A stretch of DNA of 64,000 nt from Pisolithus tinctorius (lineage: Eukaryota; Basidiomycota; Agaricomycetes; Boletales; Pisolithaceae): positions 124,001-188,000 of the forward strand of contig JANFAH010000048.1 of the NCBI GenBank assembly GCA_024663395.1, given 5' to 3'. Position 1 is the stretch's first letter; every line of letters begins with the position of its first letter. The position numbers and the translations under genes were made by a program. The notes beneath the pieces were generated by a model. That model worked only from the letters and a program-made list of their open reading frames with translations, was not told the origin of the DNA and ran no database searches. Shown piece after piece: positions 1 through 12,022 of the stretch.

Positions 1-697
1 TTGATTTAATCCCATTTGGTACCCACGTTGCACCACCACAGCTCCGTACATACTGGCATGGTTTAGCTGCTCCCATTTTCAGAGTTTCTCATGTACTCTC
101 TGTAAGTTCCTTATGAACTGATTTGTTCGATCTGACAAGGCGTTTTCACTAGTATCACATACATGAGTTGAGTATCAGGGCTATTACCACTGTTTCCTGG
201 TCCTTTAGGATCCATCCCGGAATTAGTGCATCATCCCTGGTAAAGGCACTCTGTCATATTGCTGGACCCTTATCTCCATTCTTTGTCTGGCGTATCCCCT
301 ACCCCATCCTTCTTACCTCTGCTGTCGCTACTGAGGCTGGGGAAAGCAGGCTCCACAGATTCCTAAGCAGTCGCCTAGCACAAGTTCTTGTTTTACTTAT
401 AGCAGTGGCGGGCATTTTTTTGATTACTGGAAAGGGTTTTCAAGGTATAAGAGAGGAGCAAGATCGCCCACTTTGGTATGCACTCTGGTATGGTAAACAA
501 CTGAGAATTCCGTAGTCGGGGAGTGGGAAGTGATGAGCACAATAGATTATTTGACTGTCCTACTTTGTTCTTGTACCGATTGTCGTAATACTAGTCAGTC
601 AATCTTCAGAGCAATGCTGTTAGGCATAGGAAATGGGGAGCGACCACACAACCTGCAACCTGTCAACACTACTCCTTACCAGAAGATCAATTTGCAC
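1..697. other. No recognisable gene
   Basis: Open frames are present (for example 168-515 on the plus strand, with a hydrophobic stretch near its C-terminal third), but I recognise no domain. The stretch may hold the promoter and 5' part of the WD40 gene that follows; that is inference from position only. Confidence 0.4.
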
Positions 698-2290
698 ATG
701 TCACCATTTCGACTTACCTTTGACTTACTGAACGGTCACAGCAATACCATCAATGTGCTGGCATTCTCATCATGCAGGTCATATTTGGCCAGCGGCAGGG
801 AGGACAAGCTACTCATAATATGGAGAGTGTCAGACAGCATGCTCTTATATGTGCTAGCATTCGAAAGTCCTGTCACTGCACTTGTGTGGCATCCTAATGC
901 CCCTGCTATCCTGTTCTGTGGGTGTGAAAATGGAGCAGTATTGCGGCTCAAGAACTTCAGTGCGGTAGGTGTTAGGCCTGATCTGTGTATATTCTCCTCA
1001 CACATGTCTCACAAACAGACAGCTCTCTCTCAGAGATCTATCTCGTTCGGTGTCCGAGGCCAAGTGCATTGCATAGATTACGACTCTCATTTGCGATGCT
1101 TGGCTGTGGGTATGGGCCAATTAATACTGGTGTCAGCAGAAACACCCACAGGTGCGTGCACTTCACTGGCACTAATGACTATTATCTGAATGAAGTATCA
1201 TAGGCAATTTTCTGGGTAGCATACAACTATCTCCTTCTGAAGACGTTCTTTGTGCAGGAGATGACGATAGACTTCGGCCGCAGTCACTGCACTTTTATGA
1301 CAATGGCAACAAGATTGTTGCTGCATATCTTAACCATGGTGTAATGTGAGAAAGTGAATTTTGCAGTGGATGCTGATGAATTCACCTATATCTCAGTGCA
1401 TGGGATTTGTGTACTCGCACTCAGCTTTGGCGCATTGAACCGATCTTGCAGTCACCTCAAATGTAAGGTATCCAGTTTGATGCCTCACTTTTTGGGGCAC
1501 GTCATAATCAACATTCCAGAGCAAGCTCGGCACTTGATGGGAAATGCAAGCTCCTTGCTGTTCGAACAATGCATGCAGGTGTTTACGTTTATCGCCTTGG
1601 AGACTCACACCATGTTGGTCGGTGTGAACCATCCCCAGAGGAGCCCAATGGGGTATATCCTGTTGCTGTTTCATTCTTACTTCAGGGAGGTGCTATCATT
1701 AGTGGGACCAGTTCGGGCAAAGTGCACGTTTGGGAGGTTGGTAAAAAGGGTGTGACACAGGTTCTCGATCAGAAAGGTCAGCACCATCTTCACTTGGGCA
1801 TCATTGTCTGAAACTGCTGCAGGTGACATTATTCAAGCTGTTGCAGTACGTTGTGTTGATATCCGATTACCATGAAATTGCTTATGATTGATATAATCCT
1901 AGTCATTCAACGGCAACGAAAGTATCGTGGCCCTGGGATCATCACAGAAGGGGGATGCTACCTATATTACTATTTGGCGAGCTGATACGCCGCAATCCTA
2001 CACCCATACTTGTGCTTCCCACTAAGAGTTCCCAGGTTATGGTTCTTGGTATGAGAGACTTCAGTGTACCTGCTGCCCTCGCTTTATGGTAATGTGCCCA
2101 TGCTATATGTCAGCAGACATGTTGGTTTCTGAACCTTGTGTGCTAGCGTTCTACGAACCTCGCCAGAAACATTACGTCACGCTTACTTTTACTTTTCAGT
2201 GTCATTCTGCTGGTTTTGGCCCTTTGCGTAGGTCATACTACCATACGAGGAGGTTCGTTGAATAGTCTTTGGATCAAAATTGTGAGTCCT
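698..2290 (+). CDS. WD40-repeat protein, intron-rich, possibly decayed
   Basis: From the ATG at 698 the frame reads LLNGHSNTINVLAFSSC, then LASGREDKLLIIWRV, the GH...W core of a WD40 blade, followed by a second blade with ALVWHPNAP. More blade-like pieces occur in other frames: LHFYDNGNKIVAAYLNHG near 1290-1350, AIISGTSSGKVHVWEVG near 1690-1750 and VALGSSQKGDATYITIW near 1930-1980, so several introns are implied (a GT...AG pair at about 965-1018 is plausible). After an acceptor near 2200 the sequence encodes VILLVLALCVGHTTI, a likely C-terminal membrane helix. Known of the family: WD40 propellers are interaction scaffolds. Inference: one gene with about six exons. I could not build a complete open reading frame, so it may be a pseudogene. 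Substrate or partner unknown. Confidence 0.6.
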
Positions 2291-3508
2291 GCCCAAAGTT
2301 ACTCTCGAATCTGGTCTTAAGTATCACAGGTATACACTGCCACTAGGGGTTTGCTGAGACTCCTTTCCGCTACCACTACTGTGCTCAACCACACGACGAA
2401 TGTACTGTCAGAGTTCCTTGAAAATGGAGTACATAACACAGGCACCACAAACTTTTAAGCACGGCATATGTCTCATGGTACACAGACTTGTTGCTATAAG
2501 CAAACCTGTATTCCAGGATGCAGAGCTGTCCTGGTCTGGAAACATCTTTACCTGTCCGAGGAATCCTGTGGGGTGCAATGATTTCAATTTCAGACACTCA
2601 GGTCAGATGATTTCATCCACATTCCATCCTTCTGGAGGCGCTCTGCCTCGAGGCAATACTTCTCCTGTGTCTCAGTTGTCAATCCGTCCCAGTATAGGTG
2701 GAATTCTTTGGTCGACCCGGTCGAATTGACACGTCTGAGTCACCTGAGTGCACACAGATTTCTACAGAATGGATAGTTAGAACACTAGGCGTACCTCGCA
2801 TTTTTTGCAAGTGGCTTCTTCTTTGCCACTCTGTTCGGACTAAATACATTCGTACAGAGTTGGGAGTGGTATCAGTTCACAATTTGTATGATCAATAACA
2901 TTTATAGGGGATTTTGAAGTGGGAACTCTTGTTCTTTATTTGAATTATGACAAGATAGGCTGGATGGGCCAAGAGGGCACCCATGGAGGAGAGTACTCTG
3001 TGAGCAGCTCGACTTTGGAGAGTGCATCACTCAAGTTATCCAGACAACTTCGGATATTCAGATCTCAGAGCTCACGTGCAACAGGAAACATTACTTCTTG
3101 TAAAGAAGGCCTCTCTCGATACATATTTAACTGGATAACTTCATAACTATCTAGTAGTACCGGTAGTAGTGAATGTGATATGGTGATAGTTGTGACACAC
3201 ATTTGGCTGGAGTACTCACAGGGGTCACACCATGAGACTTTTTTCGTGTTGTATCTTGGTGGTCCCCCACGACACGTTATGGGCGATTTAATTGTATGTA
3301 TATTTTCCCAAAAAAAAAAATCCAAGCAAAGTTTAATCTACTGTAAGCGGCCCATCCCGAGTTGGTTAGTTATTCTACCTGATGTGCACCTGCATGACCT
3401 TCTTCGTAATAAGTACTTACATATTACACAGATGTATATTAATCTGAGAAATACAGCAGAGCTGAGCACGTGAGAAAATCTGACATAGGCAGCATTTTCA
3501 CACGACTT
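2291..3508. other. Unassigned region
   Basis: Short plus-strand open frames exist (2400-2729, 2919-3146), but none shows a motif I recognise. There is an A-run at 3309-3319. It could hold further exons of the upstream gene or a decayed gene; nothing in the sequence decides. Confidence 0.4.
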
Positions 3509-3656
3509 GGTAGCTCCCTCGGGCTACTCCGGGTACTAGGGTAGCTCCCTCGGGCGACTCCGGGTACTAGGGTAGCTCCCTCGGGCAACTCCAGGTACTA
3601 GGGTAGCTCCCTTGGGCTACTCCGGGTACTAAGGTAGCTTCCACAGGCTACTCCGG
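3509..3656. repeat. 31-bp minisatellite, about 5 units
   Basis: The 31-bp unit begins GGTAGCTCCCTCGGGC and ends GGGTACTAG. Units start at 3509, 3540, 3571, 3602 and 3633; the last is shorter and diverged. Units differ by a few substitutions. There are no spacers and no dyad, so this is a minisatellite and not a CRISPR array. Confidence 0.9.
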
Positions 3657-3950
3657 GTGTCACACAAACAACTGGATGTTCAAAACGCATATTAGTACAG
3701 ACCAGCATACAATGCAACCCCATACTTTCTCGTGCATCATGCTCACCGTTGCAAAGAACCATACCGGAGGTGACTCGTGAGGACGAGGAAATGGCAGAGG
3801 CAAATGAAGATGAGGAAGACGAGGAACCGGATGATGAGTTAGTCGAGTCTATATTTCGTGCGTGCCCTCACTGACAATCAGGCATAAGTACTGCGATGAC
3901 CAGGATACACCAAATCTGAACTTCTGTCCTTTGCCCACCAACCCACCCAA
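3657..3950 (+). pseudogene. Acidic coding remnant
   Basis: At 3770-3870 the plus strand reads a short acidic tail rich in Glu and Asp (EDEEMAEANEDEEDEEPDDE), ending at a TGA after RACPH. A similar ACTCGTGAGGA word occurs at 17327, also just before the second copy of the large duplicated repeat, so the two loci may share this flank. No function can be assigned. Confidence 0.3.
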
Positions 3951-4640
3951 GATGATTTCATGACTAGCGAATGTACTGTAATTCCGCACAACACATAATG
4001 ACTGTAATACCACTGAGTCGCGAATCCAAAGTCGGTCACGTGATGACTTCTCTGAGTGCGACTTACATAATCCCCTGCTTGTGTGTGCTGCATCGTAGCT
4101 TCTTCTCAATGCTCTCAGACTCACCTGGTCCCATGTGGTGCGTGTGTGTGGATACCCACTGTTGTGGGCCCTGCTCGTGCTCTCACAAGCCTCTGAATAT
4201 TGTGGTGCGCATGTGTGGATACCTGCCATTGTGGGTCCTGCTCGTGCATTCACAAGCCTCTGAATATACCCTGCGATGCGCAAACGGACATTTGGTGGTG
4301 ACAACGATATTGAATAGGTAACTTTCCGTCTGCTGCTTTGTTGATTTTTTCCCCCGAACTGTCTGATATCTCGTTGCCTCGTCAGTTGCAGGTGCATCTG
4401 GGATGTGCACGTTCCACAACTACCTCATTATCATTACACTCGTACTTCCCCACCTGCCACAGCTGCCCTTGGTGAGTCGAGTCCACCCATGCTAAATTAC
4501 CATGTCGTACCCGTCAACATCAGCCAGCCAACTGTTGTCTTGGTGGGTCCCTTTTTGGTACGACACAGCTAACGCTTATCCAAGTCTTGTGCCACCATTT
4601 CGCTCGCATCTCCTCAGATGTTCTGAACCCATCCGCAAAG
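3951..4640. repeat. 690-bp duplicated repeat, copy 1
   Basis: This segment matches 17394-18082 base by base with only scattered, mostly C/T or G/A, differences. It starts AGATGATTTCATGACTAGC and ends near CAGATGTTCTGAACCCATCC. Inside, a unit of about 65 bp (GTGTGGATACC...CACAAGCCTCTGAATAT) is tandemly doubled at about 4134-4269. A polypyrimidine tract ending TCAGTTGCAG (4382-4391) resembles an intron acceptor, so the repeat may be a piece of a transcribed gene family. No terminal repeats or clear target duplications were found. Confidence 0.85.
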
Positions 4641-5490
4641 TTTGTGGTTCTCAGCTAGGCGCGACTTTCTTCATGACTTTCACATACACTCCCATGTGGT
4701 CTCGTGGCCATGGTCACCCACACTCGCGTTCTTGGTCAAGGGACATCCAGTCACATTCATGGTCAAGCGCGCGTTTGAAGGATAAGTCAGCAGTGCGGCT
4801 ACGTGCCCAACATCCCAAACGATGGTGCAGCTGCAGTCGCGTGTCCTGACGCTCTCGTTCATGTCGGGCGGTTGAGTCGGGGCAGCACTAGCAGCAAGGT
4901 GGTTCTGGGTATCGATTCTCTTGTGATATGAGATCATGCACATGTTTGGTGCAATGCATGACTTGTAAGTACCTATTTTACTGTAAGTACTTGGTCGAGA
5001 AACTTATTTATGACCGTCCGTAAACAAGGCGTCTGCCACCAGTGACGGGCGTCGCTATCTTCTATTAGTTAGCTATGAACATTTTACTTAAGTTAGATTA
5101 TAGATATATCGTTCTCCCCTCCCATGCAAGTTGGAGTTCGGACTCATGATTAGAGAATGCAAGAGCCGTCTTGAAGCTTGAAGCATGTTCCTTTCAAAGG
5201 CTCTTTGGCTGCACATTTGGGGATGACTGCCATGAGGCCTACAGACAAAGAACATATGTCAGTATATGAATGCTCAAGCTCTGGATGTCGAGTTAGTCCC
5301 TACCCTCAGCCATGAGGTACTACACTCGTGGATGGGCCAACCATGTATGTAGTCTGCACATCTTCACCAGACTAATCCAATGCTAATGACACATGATCCT
5401 GGTTGACAGCTTTCCCAGCTCGCGCCTGTAAGGGTACACCTCGCTTTGTGATCTATCTTTGATATAATCTCACTGTGTCTGGCTGCTTCA
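4641..5490. other. No recognisable gene
   Basis: Open frames are short and show no motif. The last 150 bases before 5491 may hold an upstream exon or intron of the F-box-like gene; the acceptor GGCTGCTTCAG ends at 5490. Confidence 0.4.
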
Positions 5491-6510
5491 GGATATAGTG
5501 ACTCTTACAACTGAAGACTCTCTTGGCAAGTTTGCGGCCCAGGCATCACAAAGTCACGTAGTTGCGTCAGGAGTGAGGTCTTTTCATGTGAAGTTCAATG
5601 CTGGTCTTGCAGCCCTTCGAGCACTCCGCCAATGTCTTGCACTGCTCCGGCATCTGGAAGACCTTGAACTTCATCTGACCGGGTTGTCTCATTCGTCCTG
5701 GGTTCACATCTTACGTTCTGCCAACTTCAAGACTCTGCAAAACTTATCCATGAACGCACCACACACTGTTCTACGCCACTTCCTCCACAAAGCAAAAAAT
5801 GTGCAGTATTTACGTCTACTTTCTTATTGCGGCGATCTGTGTCAATTGGACAACACTCCCTTTCTGCGTCTCACGGATGTAGCTGCTGCCACAGTTTGTG
5901 TTGCACCCCTCATCGATCACATGCATGTGGAGCGCCTCAGTGTCATAGACTTAGGGCCTGAGGACAACACAGCATTCCCCCAGATGTTAAAGTCGTTGGC
6001 CTCATCCGCTTCAACACTAACCACATTACACATCGACTTCGATCCAGCTGACCGCGATATACTAAGGCGCATCAGTGAAGTTGTGCCTAAACTTACAGCT
6101 CTTAAGCTGAATGAAAAGGAATTCCTTCGGGTTCGTGTTTTGGCTGGTATTGGCATCGCATGGTCTAATGTATGCATCAGGGCCGCTCTCCTCGCCAGCG
6201 TCGTCCTTGGAATCACTCTACTGAATGGCAGGATGATTTGAGGCATTTCCCTCGTCTCCACTGATTTTTATTACGTACCTCCATGTCACTTGTGAGGACG
6301 CCAAGCACCGAATACCAGGAGATGGCTCTCCTCCGTGCTTGGACTTGCGTCAAATTGGCACCCCATCCTAACTTGATGTATATCACACTCTGGTATCTGG
6401 CAGGGTCGCCAAGCGCTACACTTAAATGTTGGAAGCGGGAGGCCAGGAATGGCGTAAACTGGGTCCTCCAGGTGCACGTGATTCCACCAGAGTGGGATCA
6501 GTTCACATAA
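5491..6510 (+). pseudogene. F-box/LRR-like protein, C-terminal part, one nonsense
   Basis: After an intron-like acceptor ending at 5490, a long frame shows irregular leucine-rich repeats: LEDLELHLTGLSHSSW, LQNLSMNAPHTVL, LSVIDLGPEDNTAF, LTTLHIDFDPADRD. A 50-bp GT...AG intron at 6131-6180 restores the frame, giving PWNHSTEWQDDLRHFPRLH, then a TGA at 6262-6264, then in the same frame FLLRTSMSLVRTPSTEYQ to the stop at 6508-6510. This layout matches the C-terminal LRR half of Agaricomycete F-box proteins, which act as substrate adaptors of SCF ubiquitin ligases. I could not find the N-terminal F-box upstream. The in-frame TGA sits where an Arg codon (CGA) would fit, consistent with a C-to-T change. 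Likely a pseudogene or truncated member. Confidence 0.6.
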
Positions 6511-8031
6511 CAGATATGAAGGCTTTACACGGACTCTTGTTGTAGTAGTTGTATTTCTCAGTCAAGAACTGTTAATGAGTTCCGACGCTCGAACTAGACA
6601 GTAAGCACATAGTTGCAGAGGTAACTCAGTAAGCAGAAGTGAAGCAGCAGTACTATGGCAGGCCGACGAGTTCAAATACCTGGACAGAAAGAAAAGGTGA
6701 TACAAATGGACAGGAAGAAAACTGGGACCCCAGAGATGGCCATTCACATCGTCGTAGTGGGGCTGTTGTCATTGTCCAATGGTGGTGTTAGCCATCATTG
6801 TCGTCGTACTAGGTGGTGGGGCCATCGTCACTCTCGTGTGAGTGGTGGTAGTCGTAGTTTGGTGCAGTCACAAGTTCACAACACTTCCGAAAATTTCGCT
6901 AACTCAGTTTATTCGTTTACAAGCCCTGACGACCTGCAGGTGTCTACTCGGTCTGCACTGGTCTGTAACTCAGCTGACGTTCTGACTGGCAGATGCCATC
7001 AGACCAAATCAGATGCACCAGATACAGGCTTCATAACTCTACTGAAGCGCTGAGTGACCATGTATGTTGCTTCCTGCTGAAATGCGACTGTTGTCTGGCC
7101 TACATGCTCAATGATTACATAACGTCGACTGTTGCTTAGGTGGTGCGCTCGTTGTCGCTGAAGTGAAGGAACGTTTGAGCCAGATACGATCTGCTGCTTC
7201 CCCGCTCTAGAAAGGTCAGACACACTGCCATCATCAGCTTTTATCCCACTTACCTGGTCACTACTAGTCGCAAGCAGATATATAACTCTTCACCATTGAG
7301 CAAGCAGCCAGAACCTTTAGGCTATGATTGAGCCAGCGCACAAAGTTGTTTTTCATGTGGCATCACCTCCACCTGTGGGGCAGGAGCTAGAAATAGATGT
7401 GAGCATAATAACACCGTGAATCAATTCTGAGTATCCTGACTATCCACCAGGCCATTCCAATCTGTCAACAGACTTTCATACATCCACTTCAACAAAGGGT
7501 AAAAGGGGCCACCAAGTATGTTGTCATAATTCCAACATCCTTCTTTAATTAACGGTGCAATTGTCCTCAAAGATCAAAGGACACTAACTGGAAGCCCGAG
7601 TGATGCCTCGGTGTTGCCAATAATTCTTCCATTATAATTACCAGTCATCATCAGGGGTTAGTTGATAGTTGATTGAGCGAATACAAATTATTACTGACCA
7701 ATGCTGCATTAGCCAACATGGGGGGAATCAAGGTAATGCGTCCCTCATGTCCCTAATTCCATTTGAAGTGTCACGGACAGACATGCAGACGTGAGTAAAC
7801 TTCCATACTTCCAGCGCTGCTGTCAGCCCAAGCTCATATTATCATTTTACTAGCTGTAGAGCGGCCAGCCCTAGCAGTCATAGAACCACAGATGCAGTGC
7901 GATTTACATGCTCATCCGGCCTCCATGATAGCCGTACCTTTGTAGATCCTCCAAAGCCATTGCAGCGCTCTCAGGAGACTCCCGGTACTTTTCAAAGGCA
8001 CGAGAAAGCTATTTGAAGCCGGGAGGATACT
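6511..8031. other. Unassigned region
   Basis: The longest frame (6655-7053, plus) gives a basic, low-information protein with no recognised motif. From 7230 to 8030 there are only short frames. No RNA gene or terminal repeat was recognised. Confidence 0.4.
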
Positions 8032-8310
8032 GTGTCTTGGTACTTCTCTCGCAGCATGGAGCCAATAGATATTCCCCCATCATCGGCTAACAACTACAAT
8101 AACACTTTAACTGATGGTGACCTGTTTATTCACTGTCACCAATCTGGCATACAGGTTTGGTTATGGGAAGGGTTATGGACACCGATCAAGGAAGGTCATC
8201 CACATCCTCGCATCGAAGGTTATTGCCTCTCAATACTCCACGGTAGTGAGCCTAGTTGGGTGACTAGGAAGACAAGGACTACATATGCTTCGAAGAAGAG
8301 GAGAAATTAA
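8032..8310 (+). CDS. Small unrecognised ORF, protein-like
   Basis: A frame of about 92 codons holds DGDLFIHCHQSGIQVWLWEG followed by a Pro/His-rich HPHPRIEGY. The composition looks coding (aromatic and Gly placement, balanced codons), but I do not recognise the family. There is no clear ATG at the start; the first in-frame ATG is at about 8056. It could be an exon of a larger gene. No signal peptide or membrane helix is evident. Confidence 0.3.
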   Translation: MSWYFSRSMEPIDIPPSSANNYNNTLTDGDLFIHCHQSGIQVWLWEGLWTPIKEGHPHPRIEGYCLSILHGSEPSWVTRKTRTTYASKKRRN

Positions 8311-8996
8311 ACGTAGCACATGGTGATGCTCGCAGAGGAGCTTTGGTAAGGTATAGTAATTCTCGTATTAAAGGACAATTATATCTGATGCTCAATGCTT
8401 GGCTTTCCACTGCCGTCTCCTGCATGTCGATGATGAAATTGATATCGGCAGGCTCTTCTCACATCTGCAAAACTACCCGAGGGGATGAGCAGTGTATGGA
8501 TGCCTCCGTTTGGAAGTGACTTGTCGTAACGCTCCTTTCGCGCTCGGTAAAACACTTATTGGCCAATGAGAGGGCTTCCTCAAGTACGAAAGGCTTGTCA
8601 ACAGCCATGTCGCATAGCTGTTTCCCAGATGCACAACCAGCATGTCACAAGCCAGTACAAGTACAACTTGTCCCCACCATCAAGTCCCTCATATGTCCCA
8701 CTTCCTCCCCTCGCCATCACTATGGTATAGAGCACTTCTCTACTCCCTGAATTTCTCTAGTTTCTTTTTCTGGCTTTCCATTACGCAGACCCCATGTTAT
8801 TAGTGATAGGACTCACACACGCCTGTTTCGAGGGCTCCATGTACCTCTTCGTACTTCTCTGGGTACTCTCTTTACAGGTGTCTCCTACATTCCCAGCTAT
8901 ACCCCTCCCTCTGGGATATATTTTCCTCGTTCGTGATCTCTGATTCGGATCTCAAGAAGTTGTCAAGAATTTCAGACATCAGAAGTCAAAACGGAA
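8311..8996. other. No recognisable gene
   Basis: Short frames only. Near 8966-8990 a word GAATTTCAGAC recurs, diverged, outside the right inverted arm, so the inverted repeat described next may begin slightly earlier than 8997. Confidence 0.35.
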
Positions 8997-9230
8997 GGAA
9001 GACACCAGACACTGCGTGAGTGCAGAAGTTTGTCACACTTTAAGTCCGTAAGTCTGAAGTGCACAAGTTTGTCAGTCCGTAGTACACCAGTTTTGAAGTT
9101 CGTCTGCAGTGAGCCCGTAAGTCCGTGAGTCCGTAGTACACAAGTTCGTCAGTCCATACTACACAAGTTTGTTATGCAGTAGAACTGATGTACAGAAGTA
9201 TGAAACTCCGTCATGCTGTCTCACACTTCG
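8997..9230 (+). repeat. Left inverted arm of a composite element
   Basis: Starts GGAAGACACCAGACACTGCG and continues with degenerate repeats of AGTCCGTAGTACACAAGTT. It aligns, with gaps and substitutions, to the reverse complement of 12103-12331. The subterminal repeats resemble those near the ends of CACTA-type transposons, which is inference. Confidence 0.7.
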
Positions 9231-10412
9231 AAGCAGTACTAACCCCACGGCTCGTTGCAATTTTTTTGCGAACAAAATCCAAACATTGGAAATGAAATAT
9301 ACCAAACATATTCCGTGTCGTCCTATCGTGTCTGGACTCTGCACTGCACGAGGCTCACGAGCGTGTTCGCTCGCTCGAATCCATTTCGTTTGGGCCATCA
9401 TCCATGCGTCTTGCGAGTCCGAAAATCGATTGTGCGTGATTCCACGTGCGTCAAGATATTTCGTGACGACTTGGGTAGGATCTGGGGGAGCATTTTGCCT
9501 CTGTTTCTAGATGTCCTTTTGGTACGTCCGCATCGACGTCTCGACCGTATACAGACCTCTAGGGATGGTTTCAAGCCTTGGTGGGTGTTCGTGACAACAC
9601 AGGTATGTTACCTTTGATTCTCTGTGCTTCGGCAGTCATGCTGACTTGCCACTCCAGTCAGCTGTACTTCCACGAGTCGCTCCGAGTTGCTGTCGCTGTC
9701 GCCGGCTATGCCGTCATCGCCACCTCGCTCGCTGGAGCCCTCTTTCAGCATCACCATTGCACGATCTCGCTCAGGTCGCACTTTCATGACTCCCACTGTC
9801 CTTCCAGGCTGTCAATAGAGTCTTGATGGCTCGTAGCATCGCAGATCTGTACAGATCGTTCAGTAGGTGAGATAGGATATTCGAGGTCGGTCCTCAGTAG
9901 GTCTAATGCATCCCAGATTGCCTTATCGTGCCGTCGTGCGCACTGATCTTTGTCCATAGGCTTTTTGACTTTACTCTGGGTGGTACGGGTTTCCAATCGA
10001 TTGGTACGGTCTCGCGCAAGCTTGGTTGCGTTATGGCGATGTTAAAGTATATTTCGTGTTGGTTTGATCTCTGTGCATTGATGACTCTCGTGTCTAGCTG
10101 ACTCATTCGTGCAGCCGTACGTCCCATTCCCGAAGTCGTACGTAGTCTTTATGTTGTTCAAGGAGCGTCACAGATGCAATCAGTTCTGCAAATGGGCAGA
10201 CTCTGACTTAGACAAGTTTGAGGCCACGACTGGGAGTGTGAATAATCGATTCCATTGTTGTTGTGTGCTCTCTTGGGGTAGGGCTAGGTCCGTGGTCCAT
10301 ACTCAAACCATCATTCATTCACTTTCTTGCTTCTTGTTGCTGACACCCATACCTGTTTTTTGCTCTGTTGTTTCCACTCACCAGATCCCATGTGTCTGCA
10401 CACAGCCGAATA
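9231..10412. other. Interior of the inverted-arm element, unassigned
   Basis: No transposase is readable. The minus strand at about 9700-10100 shows a diverged match to 20860-21230: both contain CGATCTCGCTCAGG, GACTCCCA..GT and CTTTCCAGGCTG-type words in the same order. The minus-strand frame at 9784-9996 (AIWDALDLLRTDLEYPIS) may be a fragment of that repeat family's protein. Function unknown. Confidence 0.4.
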
Positions 10413-10439
10413 CAGTGTCTCAATTAAGTAATGCACAGC
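10413..10439 (+). repeat. Tc1 left terminal inverted repeat
   Basis: 27 bp, identical to the reverse complement of 11996-12022; preceded by TA. Confidence 0.95.
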
Positions 10440-10727
10440 CACTACATTTCCAGCATTTCGTTGATAGCAACAGTAATTCATCACTTTATGTTCGTACAAC
10501 TATCATAACATGTAGACAAAGGTCTATTTGACAAGACTGAGGTGTGATGATTGTCCTTTCATTATATTGTAGTGTGCTGTGGTGTGAACACTAAAAAAAG
10601 TACTGTGCAATTCTTTTTTGGATAGGGGGTGGTATTATGAAAACCTGCCTCAAATTTTCATTGCCGAGTTCACTGCCCACCGCACCACTCCAGAAGCTAC
10701 TGGCACCCTCTTTACCATCTCTTGGCC

Positions 10728-11747
10728 ATGGCAAAGTACACCAGCCCAACAAAGAAGGCTCGGATTTGTCAAGACAAGGCAGCTGGTCTCTCAGATGAGC
10801 ACATTGCCAAAAAGTTCCAAATTCATCGTACTACTGTCAAACGCATCTTTAATTCTTATGCTAAATCTGAAGATTACTATGCTATCAAGCCTAAATCAGG
10901 TCGCCCACGTCTATTCACTTCGAATGACACTCGTCGCGCAGCCCAACTTCTTGCTCAGGGGAAAGCACATGATGTTGCTGACCTTCAGAGGAAGTTTTTC
11001 CCGGGATTTAATGCTGAAACAATTCGACAAAGGCTACGTGCATGTGGCCTAAAGGCCTATGTACGTCGCCCAAAGCCTCTTTTGACTGACACTCACAAGA
11101 AAAGGCGATTCGAGTGGGCAAAGGCCCATGCTAACTGGACAGCAGAGAATTGGAAGGCAGTTATCTTCTCAGACGAATCTAAATTCAATCGTTTTGGGTC
11201 AGATGGCCATGAATGGTGTTGGAGGAAGCCTGGGGAGGACTTCAATGCACACTACACCAGGAAGGTGGTGAAACACGGTGGTGGCAGTGTCATGGTGTGG
11301 GGGTGCATCACAGCCACCAGGCCAGGCCGGATATGTCGCATTGAAGGTCATATGGATGCGAAGCTCTACGTCGAAATCCTGCAGGACGAGCTTCTGGGAA
11401 CCCTCAGCGACCTTGGAATGAAGAAGAAATATATTTATTTTCAACAAGACAATGATCCGAAGCATACTTCGAAGCTCGCCGCCCAGTGGTTCAGCAGCAA
11501 GAAGCTCGACACACTTGACTGGCCTCTGCAGAGCCCTGATATGAATATTATCGAACACATTTGGCACTATTTGGAACGTCGCGTGCGCACTCGGACCACC
11601 CTGCCATCAAATGTCACAGACTTATGGAATGCCATTGTTGAGGAGTGGGAGAGCATCGAAGAAAGCTACCTTACTTCACTCTATGACAGTATGCCAGAGC
11701 GTGTTCAGGCCCTTCTTGCAGCTAAAGGTGGCCACACTAAGTACTAG
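10728..11747 (+). CDS. Tc1/mariner-family transposase, DD34E
   Basis: Cut-and-paste transposase of 339 residues from the ATG at 10728; the ATG sits in GCCATGG context, and a TTG two codons upstream is less likely. The N-terminus has a helix-turn-helix for TIR binding (SDEHIAKKFQIHRTTVKRIF) and an AT-hook-like KSGRPRLF. The catalytic triad is readable: D in IFSDESKFNRFG, D in YFQQDNDPKHTS, and E in SPDMNIIEHIWHYLE, with 34 residues between the second D and the E. Length is typical of the family (about 340). No stops or frameshifts. It acts in the nucleus on its own TIRs. Other DD34E families are possible, but the TIR and TA duplication agree with Tc1. Confidence 0.96.
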   Translation: MAKYTSPTKKARICQDKAAGLSDEHIAKKFQIHRTTVKRIFNSYAKSEDYYAIKPKSGRPRLFTSNDTRRAAQLLAQGKAHDVADLQRKFFPGFNAETIRQRLRACGLKAYVRRPKPLLTDTHKKRRFEWAKAHANWTAENWKAVIFSDESKFNRFGSDGHEWCWRKPGEDFNAHYTRKVVKHGGGSVMVWGCITATRPGRICRIEGHMDAKLYVEILQDELLGTLSDLGMKKKYIYFQQDNDPKHTSKLAAQWFSSKKLDTLDWPLQSPDMNIIEHIWHYLERRVRTRTTLPSNVTDLWNAIVEEWESIEESYLTSLYDSMPERVQALLAAKGGHTKY

Positions 11748-11995
11748 AATTTTCTTGTTCGTACCATGCATATTGGACTGGTGACATTGACTTCTTTCAA
11801 GCACATACCACATCCAAATATGAATTGCACAGTACCTTTTTTCATAATCATCTCATGCACATTGACACTCCTTTTTTCCTACTATCCTTCACATACTGTC
11901 ATTATCCCTGCAGTTATCGCTATCTAATGAGCTATTAATTAATGTCTTTGCTTCAGTTGTTGTCGAGCAAGACGAGCACTCATTGGATTATCAAT

Positions 11996-12022
11996 GCTGT
12001 GCATTACTTAATTGAGACACTG
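11996..12022 (-). repeat. Tc1 right terminal inverted repeat
   Basis: 27 bp, perfect inverted copy of the left end; followed by TA at 12023-12024. Confidence 0.95.

Larger units (their letters stand above)
10413..12022 (+). mobile_element. Complete Tc1-type transposon
   Basis: A 1610-bp element with perfect 27-bp terminal inverted repeats beginning CAGTGTCTCAATTAAG (10413-10439 and 11996-12022), flanked by TA on both sides (10411-10412, 12023-12024), the usual target duplication of the Tc1/mariner superfamily. It carries one uninterrupted transposase frame and is nested inside the interior of the inverted-arm element, so it arrived later. Perfect TIRs and an open transposase suggest a recent, possibly still active copy. 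Confidence 0.95.

Noticed and set aside
3509..3656. Regular repeats as a CRISPR array
   Set aside because: Head-to-tail units without unique spacers, in a eukaryotic context; a minisatellite.
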